Below are positions 8,845 through 17,677 of a stretch of DNA of 64,000 bases, one piece after another (position 1 is the stretch's first letter; each line of letters starts with the position of its first letter). This DNA is from Microcoleus vaginatus PCC 9802. Its GTDB lineage: Bacteria; Cyanobacteriota; Cyanobacteriia; Cyanobacteriales; Microcoleaceae. The stretch is from assembly GCA_022701275.1 (NCBI GenBank), contig CP031740.1:197001-261000 (forward strand). Reading direction: 5' to 3'. The position numbers and the translations under genes are program-made. The notes beneath the pieces were generated by a model. It did no database searches. It saw nothing but the letters and a program-made list of their open reading frames with translations, and was not told the DNA's origin.

Positions 8845-9114
8845 ATGACTACCGAAACTTACCTGAATCATCCAAACTTTGGCCTCCTCTTCAGGGTATC
8901 CCAGGTTGAAGACAGCCAAGAATTATTTACCACCCTATACGCCCAGCGCCTGTTTTTTTTGGTGACAAACGGCCCAGGCGGGCTGAGATTTGAACCAATC
9001 AGTCGCTCCGACGCTCGCCTCATGGTCGAAATTCGCCTGCGAACCCTGCGTCGCAGCGGTCAATATCAGGAGTACGACCAATTGCAGACCATTCACCAGC
9101 GCACGTTTCAATAA
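8845..9114 (+). CDS. pipX: Nitrogen regulator PipX (NtcA co-activator)
   Basis: An 89-residue cyanobacteria-specific protein. PipX binds either the global regulator NtcA, as co-activator under nitrogen limitation, or PII when nitrogen is ample. The Tudor-like N-terminal domain is recognisable (NHPNFGLLFRV, ELFTTLYAQRLFFLV, RFEPISRSDAR), followed by two C-terminal helices (IRLRTLRRSGQYQEYDQL). The length equals that of known PipX. It is followed by pipY after 72 bases; the pipX-pipY pair is co-transcribed in cyanobacteria studied. I saw no convincing NtcA box in front of it. Confidence 0.95.
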   Translation: MTTETYLNHPNFGLLFRVSQVEDSQELFTTLYAQRLFFLVTNGPGGLRFEPISRSDARLMVEIRLRTLRRSGQYQEYDQLQTIHQRTFQ

Positions 9115-9186
9115 CGAAAATCAGTAATTTGGTAATTGGTAACTGTCTTAATTTTCCTTCCCTCCCGTTCCCAGCGTTGAACACCC

Positions 9187-9852
9187 ATGACCATTGCCTC
9201 TCGAATTAACAGCATTCGCCAACACTTGCCTGAATCAGTGCGGTTAATTGCCGTTACCAAACAGGTACCGACTGATGCTATCCGCGAAGCATACGACGCC
9301 GGTATCCGGGATTTTGGCGAGAGTAAGGTTCAAGAGACTGCCGACAAACAAAGCCAACTGCAAGATTTGCCGGATATCAACTGGCACTTGATCGGCCACT
9401 TGCAAGCCAACAAAGCCGCCAAGGCCCTAGAGCATTTCCAGTGGATTCACTCTCTCGAGAATTTAAAACTCGCTCAGCGAATGTCGCGCTTGGCGGGCGA
9501 ACAGTCCTGCTCTCCCCAAGTCTGCCTGCAAGTCAAAATGTTGCCCGACCCGGACAAATACGGCTGGAGCGTTCCAGAACTGCTTGCAGACCTTCCAGAA
9601 CTCAACAAATGTCAGCATATCAAAATTCAAGGTTTGATGACAATACCCCCACTGGGGTTAAATGACTCGCAAATCCTAGAATTATTTAACAGCACCCGCG
9701 AACTTGCTGAGAAAATCCAGCAGCAAAATTTGCCCTGCATTCAAATGCAGCAGCTCTCGATGGGGATGTCGGGAGATTATCATTTGGCAATTCAAGCAGG
9801 TGCTACTATGGTACGGCTAGGACAAACCTTATTTGGCTCTAGGAGGGGATAA
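9187..9852 (+). CDS. pipY: PLP homeostasis protein PipY (YggS family)
   Basis: A 221-residue pyridoxal-phosphate-binding protein of COG0325, which buffers free PLP and amino/keto-acid pools without known catalysis. The PLP lysine sits in LIAVTKQVP (about K25), and other signatures are FGESKVQE, WHLIGHLQANKA, GLMTIPPLG, LSMGMSGDYHLAIQAGATMVRLG and the final LFGSR. It follows pipX and precedes sepF, the order expected in cyanobacteria. Confidence 0.96.
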   Translation: MTIASRINSIRQHLPESVRLIAVTKQVPTDAIREAYDAGIRDFGESKVQETADKQSQLQDLPDINWHLIGHLQANKAAKALEHFQWIHSLENLKLAQRMSRLAGEQSCSPQVCLQVKMLPDPDKYGWSVPELLADLPELNKCQHIKIQGLMTIPPLGLNDSQILELFNSTRELAEKIQQQNLPCIQMQQLSMGMSGDYHLAIQAGATMVRLGQTLFGSRRG

Positions 9853-9969
9853 ATAATTCAAATCTTCTAATAAAGACAATTTAGGTTAAATATATAGTAG
9901 TCAGCCACCCGCGACTAACGCGCGACGCGAGTATAGTCGGGGCAGCAAAGTCGTGAAGGAGAGTGAATC

Positions 9970-10587
9970 ATGAATATTTTTTCTAAACTGCGAGATTTTG
10001 TAGGCATCAACAATGAGCCTGAGTACGATGACGTGTACGACGAAACGGAAGGGGAGCGCTATCAGAACTTCTACCAAGCGCCTGAACCCAACCCCGCTGC
10101 CGTCGCAGCAGCAGAAGAAGAACGTCGTCAAAATCGTAGAATGCGAGAGCGGTCAGTAGTAGGATCGACAGGTATGGATGTCGTTGCACCAACCGGGGGA
10201 GTAGGGTCAGTAATGAATAACGTGATTGGAATGCCTGGAGCTATGAACGGGATTTCGGAAGTAGTAGTAATGGAGCCGCGCACTTTTGAAGAGATGCCGG
10301 CAGCAATTCGAGCTCTTAAGGAACGGAAGTCTGTGGTTTTGAACCTGACGGTGATGGACCCAGACCAAGCGCAAAGAGCTGTGGACTTTGTGGCGGGCGG
10401 TACTTATGCCCTGGACGGTCATCAAGAGCGAATTGGCGAAAGTATTTTCTTGTTTACGCCTAGCTGCGTGCAGGTGAGAACTCAGTCTGGTGTGGTTCAC
10501 GAAGTGCCTCCTGCTCAAGGACGCCCTCGTCCTGCTGCTCCTGCACCAACAGTCTGGCCGGCAGAACAAGCTCCAATCGCTCAGTAG
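9970..10587 (+). CDS. sepF: Cell division protein SepF (Cdv2)
   Basis: A 205-residue FtsZ-binding division protein. Residues 1-20 form the membrane-targeting amphipathic helix ([13 protein letters not shown]), residues 20-95 are a variable acidic/Gln-rich linker, and residues 96-180 are the conserved SepF core ([54 protein letters not shown]). The tail is proline- and alanine-rich. A ribosome-binding GGAG lies close to the ATG. The stop codon (10585-10587) is itself the first TAG of the heptamer repeat array that fills the gap to proC. Confidence 0.95.
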   Translation: MNIFSKLRDFVGINNEPEYDDVYDETEGERYQNFYQAPEPNPAAVAAAEEERRQNRRMRERSVVGSTGMDVVAPTGGVGSVMNNVIGMPGAMNGISEVVVMEPRTFEEMPAAIRALKERKSVVLNLTVMDPDQAQRAVDFVAGGTYALDGHQERIGESIFLFTPSCVQVRTQSGVVHEVPPAQGRPRPAAPAPTVWPAEQAPIAQ

Positions 10588-10797
10588 TCAGTAGTTAGTA
10601 GTCAGTTGACAGTGGTGAGTAGTCAGTAGTCAGTAGTCAGTAGTTACTAGTCAGTAGTCAATAGTTAACAACTAATAACTGTGGAATAAACACTGCGGAT
10701 TAATAACATTAGCTAACAACTAAGTAACCAATGACAACTGACAACTGACAACTGACAACTGATAACTCAAAAGTGACAAGTGACAACTGACTAATGA
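10582..10797. repeat. STRR-type heptamer arrays in opposite phase
   Basis: The whole sepF-proC spacer is heptamer repeat. The left part (about 10582-10670) repeats CAGTAGT, and the right part (about 10731-10797) repeats ACAACTG. The right unit is the reverse complement of CAGTTGT, so the two arrays can pair at 6 of 7 positions into a long hairpin. The array supplies the sepF stop codon and runs up to the proC start, where no Shine-Dalgarno sequence is visible. Confidence 0.85.
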
Positions 10798-11639
10798 CTA
10801 ACATAAAATTTGGTACGATCGGCGGCGGGGTAATGGGAGAAGCTCTCTTATCCCGCTTAATTGCACAAAAAGTTTATTTGCCTTCTGAAATATTGGTGAG
10901 CGACCCACAACTTCAACGCCGCCAATTTTTGACGGAAACCTACGGGATTGGAACAACAGCCAGCAATCTAGAAGTTGCTGCCGCTACAGAAGTGCTGTTT
11001 TTGGCGATTAAACCGCAAGTTTTTGATACGGTAGCTTTGGAATTGGCCGTGGCGGCAGATCGCAAACAGGGAAATAATGGAGAAACGGCTAATTCCCAGC
11101 CAGAAGCGCTGGTAGTGTCGATTTTGGCAGGAGTGCCCCTGAGCAAGCTAGAACCAGCCTTCCCGGGGCGGGGAGTGCTGCGGGTGATGCCGAATACTCC
11201 AGCAACGGTAGGAGCGGGAATGAGCGCGATCGCCTCGGGAAAACTCGTGCAACCGACTGATTTAGAATTGGTAAAGCGCATCTTTCAGGCCGTGGGAGAA
11301 GTGGTAGAAGTGCCTGAGAGTATGCTGGATGCGGTGACGGGGCTTTCGGGTTCCGGGCCTGGTTATGTAGCAATTTTAATTGAGGCCTTGACAGATGGCG
11401 GAGTTTGTGCAGGACTGCCACGGGCGATCGCCTCTCAATTAGCTTTGCAAACAGTATTCGGTACGGCGAAGCTAATGCAAGAAACGGGAATGCACCCGGC
11501 ACAATTGAAAGATCAAGTTACAAGTCCCGGCGGCACGACTATTGCGGGAATTGCTAAATTAGAGAGTAGCGGCTTTCGATCGGCCCTAATCGAAGCAGTG
11601 AAAGCAGCTTGTTTGCGTTCTCAAGAATTAGGGAAATAA
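10794..11639 (+). CDS. proC: Pyrroline-5-carboxylate reductase
   Basis: Last enzyme of proline synthesis, reducing pyrroline-5-carboxylate with NAD(P)H; 281 residues. The Rossmann motif is IGGGVMGEALLSRL, and the C-terminal dimer/active-site signature is CLR-proximal: DAVTGLSGSGPGYVAILIEA, ALQTVFGTAKLM and VTSPGGTTIAGIAKLE. Length is typical. The ATG lies in the last unit of a heptamer repeat array, so translation may depend on coupling or on a leaderless mode. It closes the der-to-proC block. Confidence 0.96.
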   Translation: MTNIKFGTIGGGVMGEALLSRLIAQKVYLPSEILVSDPQLQRRQFLTETYGIGTTASNLEVAAATEVLFLAIKPQVFDTVALELAVAADRKQGNNGETANSQPEALVVSILAGVPLSKLEPAFPGRGVLRVMPNTPATVGAGMSAIASGKLVQPTDLELVKRIFQAVGEVVEVPESMLDAVTGLSGSGPGYVAILIEALTDGGVCAGLPRAIASQLALQTVFGTAKLMQETGMHPAQLKDQVTSPGGTTIAGIAKLESSGFRSALIEAVKAACLRSQELGK

Positions 11640-11675
11640 GTCAGGAATGACGCACAGAAACAATCAGAAATGAGT

Positions 11676-14084
11676 TCAATCGCACTTTAAACCTGCCGCT
11701 GCCGCTGTCGGATACTTGACGGGAACAAAAGCGAGGCCGAATCGCTCTTTTGGACACTTGACAATATGTACTAAGTCCGGTCGAAAATTTTGGCGATCGC
11801 CCTTCGCATCAAACTCAATAGTTCCGGTTGCTCCTTTGGCGCTAAAATTCTGACTCGCAATAGTGTGCTGCATCCCTTCGTGGCTGGGTTGCTGTTGCAT
11901 TTCTATTGCTGTAATTAGCGTCCGAGTTGCATCGTAGGTTAAAGCTGTGCGGTGGTTGACGTTTCCTCCCCAAAGCTTTCGAGAATTTTCGGCAAATGTG
12001 GGGTTGGGAGCAGCTAAGGGATGCCAAGAGGATGATGTCACCAGTTTATCAAAAGACTGTAACTGGGAGGCAGTTTCTAAGGTTTTCTGGCTGTAGATTC
12101 CCCCGGTTCCCACTACCCAATTGCGAGCGCCATTGCCTTTAATAAGTGCCATCGCATTTTTGACTGCATTCGGGACATGACTCGTACTTAAGACAATCGC
12201 TGTTTTCTCAGTTCGCTCGATTTCTTGTAATGCTAATTCAACGTTAAAATTTTTCTTACATAAATCGAATTCAGTGATGCTTAAAATATTTCCTCCTGCT
12301 TGTCTAAACTGTTTTCTGAATTCTTCCCACAATGAAGAAGTAGCTTGAATCTCAGGACAATAGAAACCCGCCGCTTTTTTGGAACCTGCGTTTTCAATCA
12401 GATAGTTCTTGAAGTTTTCAGCAGTAATTTGATGTCTAGGGACAGTGCGAAAGAAAAACTTCCGACGTTTTTCTGTTAATTGTTCCGTTGTACTCCCAGG
12501 CGAAATTAAGACTAAGTTATTTTTGTCATAAATATCGACTGCATGCACAGTCATCTCGCTAGTATAGTGACCGACGACGCCCAAAATCTCGGTTTGCTTC
12601 ACGAGTGAAGAGGCTCTAGCTTGTGCCTCTGCTTTCAGATTGGCATCGTCAGCGATAATGACTCTAATACCCTTGCCCTTAATGGCTTTCCCTGCTAAAA
12701 AACCTTGACCGGGAAAGTCGTTATTGCGATCGGAATTAAAGAGTCCTAGGTTGACTTCTGTTTGGGCGTGGGCAATGCCGCGCAACATTTCTCTAGCCAA
12801 ATCAGAATTGACACTACCTCCTTCGCTGTTGCTAATGGGAACGGCAACTGCAAGGGTGTAATAATCAGCTTTTTTTGCTTTCAAAAGGGCATTATTCATG
12901 TAAATTAAAGTTTCGGGATCTTTACGTTCTTCTTCGTTCCACGATTGTTTAAATAAATTAAAAGCTGATTGATAATTTGCATTAAAAAAATCATCTACTC
13001 CCCTTTCTTTTAAGCGAGAACCCGATGTTTTTATCAGGATTTCCTCGCCACAACTCGCACCATCTCCCTTGATTAAAGGACAAGTTTTAGGTGTAAAAAT
13101 TTTGTGTATTAAAAATACTGCTAGCCCGAGGAATCCTGCGATCGCGATCGGCAAGCAAACTCTCAATGTATCTTGCCGGCACTGAGGCTTCGGCAGCAGA
13201 GGTTGTTGTGGAGGGGGCGCAGGTGAGTGCAATGCTGTTAGCGCTCGCAAATCCTGTAACACTTCAGCAGCGGATTGATAGCGATCGTTAAAGTGGTAGC
13301 GCACCATCTTATTTAAAACTTTTTTTAGCTTGTCGCTAATTTGTACCATCGGGCGATCGTCAGTTGAGTAGTGCCAGACGAGTTCCCCAGTTTTTTTATC
13401 ATTAAAAAAGTCTTCAATATCTAAACCTGCGATCGCTTGAATGCCAATGATTCCCACAGCATAGATATCGCTGTTAAATCTGGGCTGATTTGTCCACTGT
13501 TCGGCTGGCATATAACCGTCTGTACCAACGGCACGAGTTTGAGTTATTTGACCGTTCTCGATCGCCAAAGTGCCGATCGCTTTTACCGCCCCAAAGTCAA
13601 TCACCGCAATTTTGCCGTCTAGCTTGCGCCGGATTAAGTTTGACGGTTTAATATCTCGGTGAATAATACCTTGAGAGTGTACGCACTCTAAAACTGACAA
13701 AATGTCCAGCAATAAATCAATAACTGCTGACTCCTGAAACTGCTGGCCTGAAATTAGTTCTTGATTCAGCGGATTTCCGTCGATGTATTCTTGAATTAAG
13801 TAAAATTTTCCCTTTTCCAGAAAGCGATCGATAAACTTGGGAATGCGCGGACACTTATCGAGATACTTCAGGGTTTTAGCTTCTTTTTCAAATTGCTGTT
13901 GTGCTTCTTCCAACAGCCGCGCATCCTTAGATTGAGGCGGCTCAATTTCCTTGACGACGCACAGGGGATTTCCAGGGCTGCCCAAAGCGTCGTTAGCCGT
14001 ATAGGTTCTGGCAAAACCTCCCTGACCTAATTGACCGATAATTCGGTAGCGCGCGCGCAGAATATCCCCTGGTTTTAGGCACAT
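11676..14084 (-). CDS. Membrane Ser/Thr kinase fused to a periplasmic-binding-protein domain
   Basis: An 802-residue receptor-like kinase. Residues 10-270 are a Hanks-type kinase with GQGGFARTY (P-loop), VVKEI (ATP lysine), HRDIKPSNLI (catalytic loop), VIDFGAVK and GTDGYMPAEQW. A proline-rich linker leads to one transmembrane helix near residues 310-331 (IAIAGFLGLAVFLIHKIF). The remaining 400 or so residues look like a type I periplasmic-binding domain of the LivK/amide-binding class (GIRVIIADDANLKAEAQ, ILGVVGHYTSEM, VLISPGSTTEQL, ALTYDATRTLITAIE). Topology suggests the binding domain lies outside the membrane and controls the cytosolic kinase. The frame is open to 14135, but the paralogue supports starting at 14084. 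The ligand is unknown. Confidence 0.85.
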   Translation of the reverse strand: MCLKPGDILRARYRIIGQLGQGGFARTYTANDALGSPGNPLCVVKEIEPPQSKDARLLEEAQQQFEKEAKTLKYLDKCPRIPKFIDRFLEKGKFYLIQEYIDGNPLNQELISGQQFQESAVIDLLLDILSVLECVHSQGIIHRDIKPSNLIRRKLDGKIAVIDFGAVKAIGTLAIENGQITQTRAVGTDGYMPAEQWTNQPRFNSDIYAVGIIGIQAIAGLDIEDFFNDKKTGELVWHYSTDDRPMVQISDKLKKVLNKMVRYHFNDRYQSAAEVLQDLRALTALHSPAPPPQQPLLPKPQCRQDTLRVCLPIAIAGFLGLAVFLIHKIFTPKTCPLIKGDGASCGEEILIKTSGSRLKERGVDDFFNANYQSAFNLFKQSWNEEERKDPETLIYMNNALLKAKKADYYTLAVAVPISNSEGGSVNSDLAREMLRGIAHAQTEVNLGLFNSDRNNDFPGQGFLAGKAIKGKGIRVIIADDANLKAEAQARASSLVKQTEILGVVGHYTSEMTVHAVDIYDKNNLVLISPGSTTEQLTEKRRKFFFRTVPRHQITAENFKNYLIENAGSKKAAGFYCPEIQATSSLWEEFRKQFRQAGGNILSITEFDLCKKNFNVELALQEIERTEKTAIVLSTSHVPNAVKNAMALIKGNGARNWVVGTGGIYSQKTLETASQLQSFDKLVTSSSWHPLAAPNPTFAENSRKLWGGNVNHRTALTYDATRTLITAIEMQQQPSHEGMQHTIASQNFSAKGATGTIEFDAKGDRQNFRPDLVHIVKCPKERFGLAFVPVKYPTAAAAGLKCD

Positions 14085-14252
14085 AAATTCTCCGATTCCC
14101 CGACTGGCTGCACTCGTTGAGGTTGATTTTACCATCGGGCGGGAACGGGTTTATATAGTTTACTCATGAGTATGTAACCCCGCCCTCTGGCGGTTCATGT
14201 ATCGCGAGCGAGGGCGGCTAACGCAAGAAAATTGAATCAATCAGAAACGAGT

Positions 14253-16601
14253 TCAATCGCACTTTAAACCTGCCGCTGCCGCTGTCGGGTACTTGACGGG
14301 AACAAAAGCGAGGCCGAACTGCTCATTTGGACACTCTACAATATGTACTAAATCGCTGGGATGATTTTTCCGATCGCCATTTTCCGGCGAGTTAAACTGA
14401 ATGGTTCCTGTTGCTCCGTCAGCGCTAAAATCTGGAGATGAAAGCATTTTTTGCATTCCTTTGCGACTGGGTTCCTGCTGCATTTCCAATGCTTTTATGA
14501 GTGCGCGCGCTGCATCGTAAGCTGAAGCTATACGAGTATTTCCCTCTTCTCCCCACAGCGATCGAGCTTGTTGGGGAAATTCTGGGTTGGGGCTGTTTAA
14601 GGGATGCCAGCCGACAGAAAGGATTAGTTTATTAAACACATTTTGCGGTTGCCCAGATACAAATTCTAACATTTGCGGACACATCAGCATCCATGCCCCG
14701 GCAATCCAATTGCGAGAGCCGTTAAGTTTTATTATGTCAAATGCGCTGTCTAGCGTTCTGCTATGATGGGGATCGGGAACTAGCACGATCGCAGTTTCTC
14801 CCTTTGTCTGGATTTCCTTGATCGCTCTTGCGGTGTTGAAGTCTTTTTTAAATAAATCGAAATCTTGAATTCTGACTATTGTTCCCCCTAGGCGTCGAAA
14901 ATAGTTTTTATAACCTTTCACAAAAGATGCGCCGAATGGGCTTCGCGGATTGTATAAAATTGCTACTTGTGTTTGATTTTGTTTTCGGAGGTACTTCGCT
15001 AAATCTTTAGCGATTAAACTGCTCGTATATTGAGTGCGAAAAAAAAATTTCCTAGGTTCATGCGTCAGCTCTCCCGTGGCTGCACCCGGAGACATCAAAA
15101 CGAGATTATTGTTGTTGTAAATATCTACAGCGTGCATCGTCATCTCGCTACTAGCGTGACCGATAACTGCTAAAATATCCGGTCGATCGACCAGCGAAAT
15201 TGCTCTTTGTTTTGCCTCCTCTTCATCGTTGGCATCGTCAGCAATAATTACTTTAAGTCCTTTGCCCTTAATGGCTTGACTTGGTAAAAAACCTTGACCT
15301 GGAAAGTCCCGATCGCTAGAATTTGATAGTCTCAAATTAACTTCTGTTTGCGCTTGAGCCACTCCGCGCAGATATTCTTTCGCCTGCTCGCCAAGCTGAG
15401 AAAAACTGTCGGGGTTTCTCCGACAAACGGAAAGGACGACAGCAATTGTGTAATAAGGAGCGTTGCTGACTTCCAGAAAAGCATTGTTCAGGTAAATTAA
15501 AGTTTCTGGGTCTTTGCCGTCTTCGTTGTGCCACGATTCTTTGAAGGTATTAAAAGCTTGCTTTGAATTTGAAGCTGCAAATTCTTTAACTCCTTTTTGC
15601 TTGAGCCAAGGTTGAGAACTTGTAAATAGAATTTTTTCTCCGGCACTTAAACCATCTGGGAGGTTTGGGGGGGAAGGTGTTTTGCTGTCACGGGCGATCG
15701 AATATTCCACTCCCACCTGCGTCGCAATCTCAATCGGCGGTGAGGGCGATACCGCCTCCGATCGCAAATGGTCTAACACTTCAGCAGCGGATTGATAGCG
15801 ATCGTTAAAGTGGTAGCGCACCATCTTATTTAAAACTTTTTCCAGCTTGTCGCTAATTTGTACCATCGGGCGATCGTCAGTTGAGTAGTGCCAGACAAGT
15901 TCCCCAGTTTTTTTATGATTTAAAAAATCTTCAATATCTAAACCTGCGATCGCTTGAATGGCGATGATGCCCACAGCATAGATATCGCTGTTAAATCTTG
16001 GCTGATTTTTCCACTGTTCGGCCGGCATATAACCGTCTGTACCGATGACACGAGTTTGAGTTATTTGACCGCCCTGCATCGCCAAATTGCTAATACCTTT
16101 GACTGCCCCAAAGTCAATCACGGCAATTTTGCCGGTTCTTTGGCATCGGATTAAGTTTGACGGTTTAATATCGCGGTGAATAATATGTTTTTTGTGGACG
16201 CAATCTAAAACTTCTAAAATGTCCTGCAATAAATCAATAACTTCTGATTCCCTAAACTGCCTGCCTGAACCGATTTCCTTGTTCAGCGGATTTCCTGCAA
16301 TATATTCTTGAATTAAGTAAAATTTTCCCTGTTCTTGAAAGTGCTCGATTAACCTGGGAATGCGCGAGCACTCTTCCAGAGATATCAGGGATTCAGCTTC
16401 TGTTTCAAATTGCACCTGGGCCCTGTGCAAAACATCGGGATCGTTCGATTGAGGAGCCTGAATTTCCTTGACGACGCACAGGGGATTTCCGGAGCTGCCC
16501 AAAGCGTCGTTAGCCGTATAGGTTTTAGCAAACCCTCCCTCACCTAATTGACCGATAATGTGGTAGCGATCGCGCAGAATATCCCCTGGATTCAGACACA
16601 T
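14253..16601 (-). CDS. Ser/Thr kinase-binding-protein fusion lacking a visible TM helix
   Basis: A 782-residue paralogue of the neighbouring kinase, 169 bases upstream in transcription order. The kinase domain is intact (GEGGFAKTY, VVKEI, HRDIKPSNLI, VIDFGAVK, GTDGYMPAEQW). The C-terminal half is the same LivK-like fold (GLKVIIADDANDEEEA, ILAVIGHASSEM, VLMSPGAATGEL, ASAYDAARALIKALE), and both proteins end in the same 20 residues. The segment between the domains (about 270-325) is polar and proline-rich with no hydrophobic helix, unlike the paralogue. The binding domain would then be cytoplasmic unless the protein is anchored otherwise. Blocks of near-identical DNA between the two genes suggest recent duplication or gene conversion. 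Confidence 0.85.
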   Translation of the reverse strand: MCLNPGDILRDRYHIIGQLGEGGFAKTYTANDALGSSGNPLCVVKEIQAPQSNDPDVLHRAQVQFETEAESLISLEECSRIPRLIEHFQEQGKFYLIQEYIAGNPLNKEIGSGRQFRESEVIDLLQDILEVLDCVHKKHIIHRDIKPSNLIRCQRTGKIAVIDFGAVKGISNLAMQGGQITQTRVIGTDGYMPAEQWKNQPRFNSDIYAVGIIAIQAIAGLDIEDFLNHKKTGELVWHYSTDDRPMVQISDKLEKVLNKMVRYHFNDRYQSAAEVLDHLRSEAVSPSPPIEIATQVGVEYSIARDSKTPSPPNLPDGLSAGEKILFTSSQPWLKQKGVKEFAASNSKQAFNTFKESWHNEDGKDPETLIYLNNAFLEVSNAPYYTIAVVLSVCRRNPDSFSQLGEQAKEYLRGVAQAQTEVNLRLSNSSDRDFPGQGFLPSQAIKGKGLKVIIADDANDEEEAKQRAISLVDRPDILAVIGHASSEMTMHAVDIYNNNNLVLMSPGAATGELTHEPRKFFFRTQYTSSLIAKDLAKYLRKQNQTQVAILYNPRSPFGASFVKGYKNYFRRLGGTIVRIQDFDLFKKDFNTARAIKEIQTKGETAIVLVPDPHHSRTLDSAFDIIKLNGSRNWIAGAWMLMCPQMLEFVSGQPQNVFNKLILSVGWHPLNSPNPEFPQQARSLWGEEGNTRIASAYDAARALIKALEMQQEPSRKGMQKMLSSPDFSADGATGTIQFNSPENGDRKNHPSDLVHIVECPNEQFGLAFVPVKYPTAAAAGLKCD

Positions 16602-16657
16602 AAATTTTTACAATGCCTTAACTCGCTGCACTCGTTGAGGTCGATCGTACCACAAAT

Positions 16658-16703
16658 ATGACTTTTATGAACTCAAAGTTATGACTTTTATGAACTCAAA
16701 GTT
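16658..16703. repeat. Perfect 23-bp tandem duplication
   Basis: A 23-bp unit beginning ATGACTTTTATG and ending CAAAGTT occurs twice back to back (16658-16680 and 16681-16703). It lies in the divergent gap between the kinase gene and the RTX gene, 77 bases before the RTX start. Confidence 0.85.
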
Positions 16704-16779
16704 ATGAATATATGAATTGATTTTGAGAGTGGCTTATTTAATAATCTTGGCATCTGAGATTTTAGGGAGAAAATATTTT

Positions 16780-17580
16780 ATGGCTTTACAAAGAGACCCA
16801 GCAGGAGTGCCTCGCTTAGTTGGCGACAATACATCGGAATCAGTTGATTTATTCATCGATAATTCCCGATTCGGAGGTGTAACTAATTTCCCTTCAGGAG
16901 TAGGGATGCTCGGAGGTGACGATACAGTGGCCGGCTCAACCGCTAATGATTTGATCTTTGGCAATGAGGGCGAAGATATTATCACAGGGTATTTTGGTAA
17001 CGATTCTTTATTGGGGGGAAAAGGGAAAGACCTAATAGGTGGAGGGGACGGAAATGACTCTCTAAACGGAGGTTTAGATGGAGATATGCTTTTGGGTTTG
17101 GGTGGAAATGATATTTTATTGGGCGGTAAAGGCAATGATTTTTTAGTAAGCGGTAACGGAAATGACACTCTAGTGGGAGGTTTGGGTCGAGACTTCTTAG
17201 CAGGTTTTGATGATAATAATTCTATCAAACTCGGGGGCAGCAACTTGTACGTCCTCCAAGCAGAACCCGGAGTTACAGATGTCAATAATACCGATCTCAT
17301 TGTAAGTTTCAGACCTGCTTTCGATAAAATTGGATTAGCAGACGGTTTGACGGTTAACGATGTAGTTTTGGAAAGCTTGACAAATGCGTCCATTACAATA
17401 CAAGCGGAAGTGCCGCAAGCTCTGGGTTCTTTTCTTCCGCCCGATCTATTAGGCTCCAAATCGATCGTGACTTCAGGGACTCTCATCAAAGTCAAGAATT
17501 CCGGAGATTTAATAGGTTTTGTTGAGAGTGTAACGCCTGCTCAACTGCAAAACAGTATTATCTCTACTCAGGGATTCTAA
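16780..17580 (+). CDS. RTX calcium-binding repeat protein
   Basis: A 266-residue acidic protein with haemolysin-type nonapeptide repeats from about residue 45 to 150 (GNEGEDIITG, GKGKDLIGG, GDGNDSLNGG, GGNDILLGGKGND). Such repeats bind Ca2+ in a parallel beta roll and are usual in type I-secreted proteins. There is no N-terminal signal peptide, as expected for that route, and the C-terminal 100 residues may carry the secretion signal. The start at 16780 is preceded by GGGAG; a longer frame from 16717 lacks such a site. No enzymatic domain is visible, so it may be a structural surface or matrix protein. Confidence 0.85.
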   Translation: MALQRDPAGVPRLVGDNTSESVDLFIDNSRFGGVTNFPSGVGMLGGDDTVAGSTANDLIFGNEGEDIITGYFGNDSLLGGKGKDLIGGGDGNDSLNGGLDGDMLLGLGGNDILLGGKGNDFLVSGNGNDTLVGGLGRDFLAGFDDNNSIKLGGSNLYVLQAEPGVTDVNNTDLIVSFRPAFDKIGLADGLTVNDVVLESLTNASITIQAEVPQALGSFLPPDLLGSKSIVTSGTLIKVKNSGDLIGFVESVTPAQLQNSIISTQGF

Positions 17581-17677
17581 GCTGTAGAATGCGCTGCCAA
17601 GCCTCCTGCAAAAGCTTAAATCGAAGATTGGACAGAGAAATAGTAATCTGCAACCAGCGGTACAACAATACTAATTA

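Noticed and set aside
10582-10797. CRISPR or replication-origin-like repeat
   Set aside because: Contiguous heptamers of two kinds, typical of cyanobacterial STRR arrays; no DnaA boxes or cas genes.
16734-17495. 253-codon minus-strand frame opposite the RTX gene
   Set aside because: It is the antisense reading of the glycine/aspartate repeats; its product is only Pro/Ser/Lys-rich repeat, and the plus-strand RTX frame explains the region.
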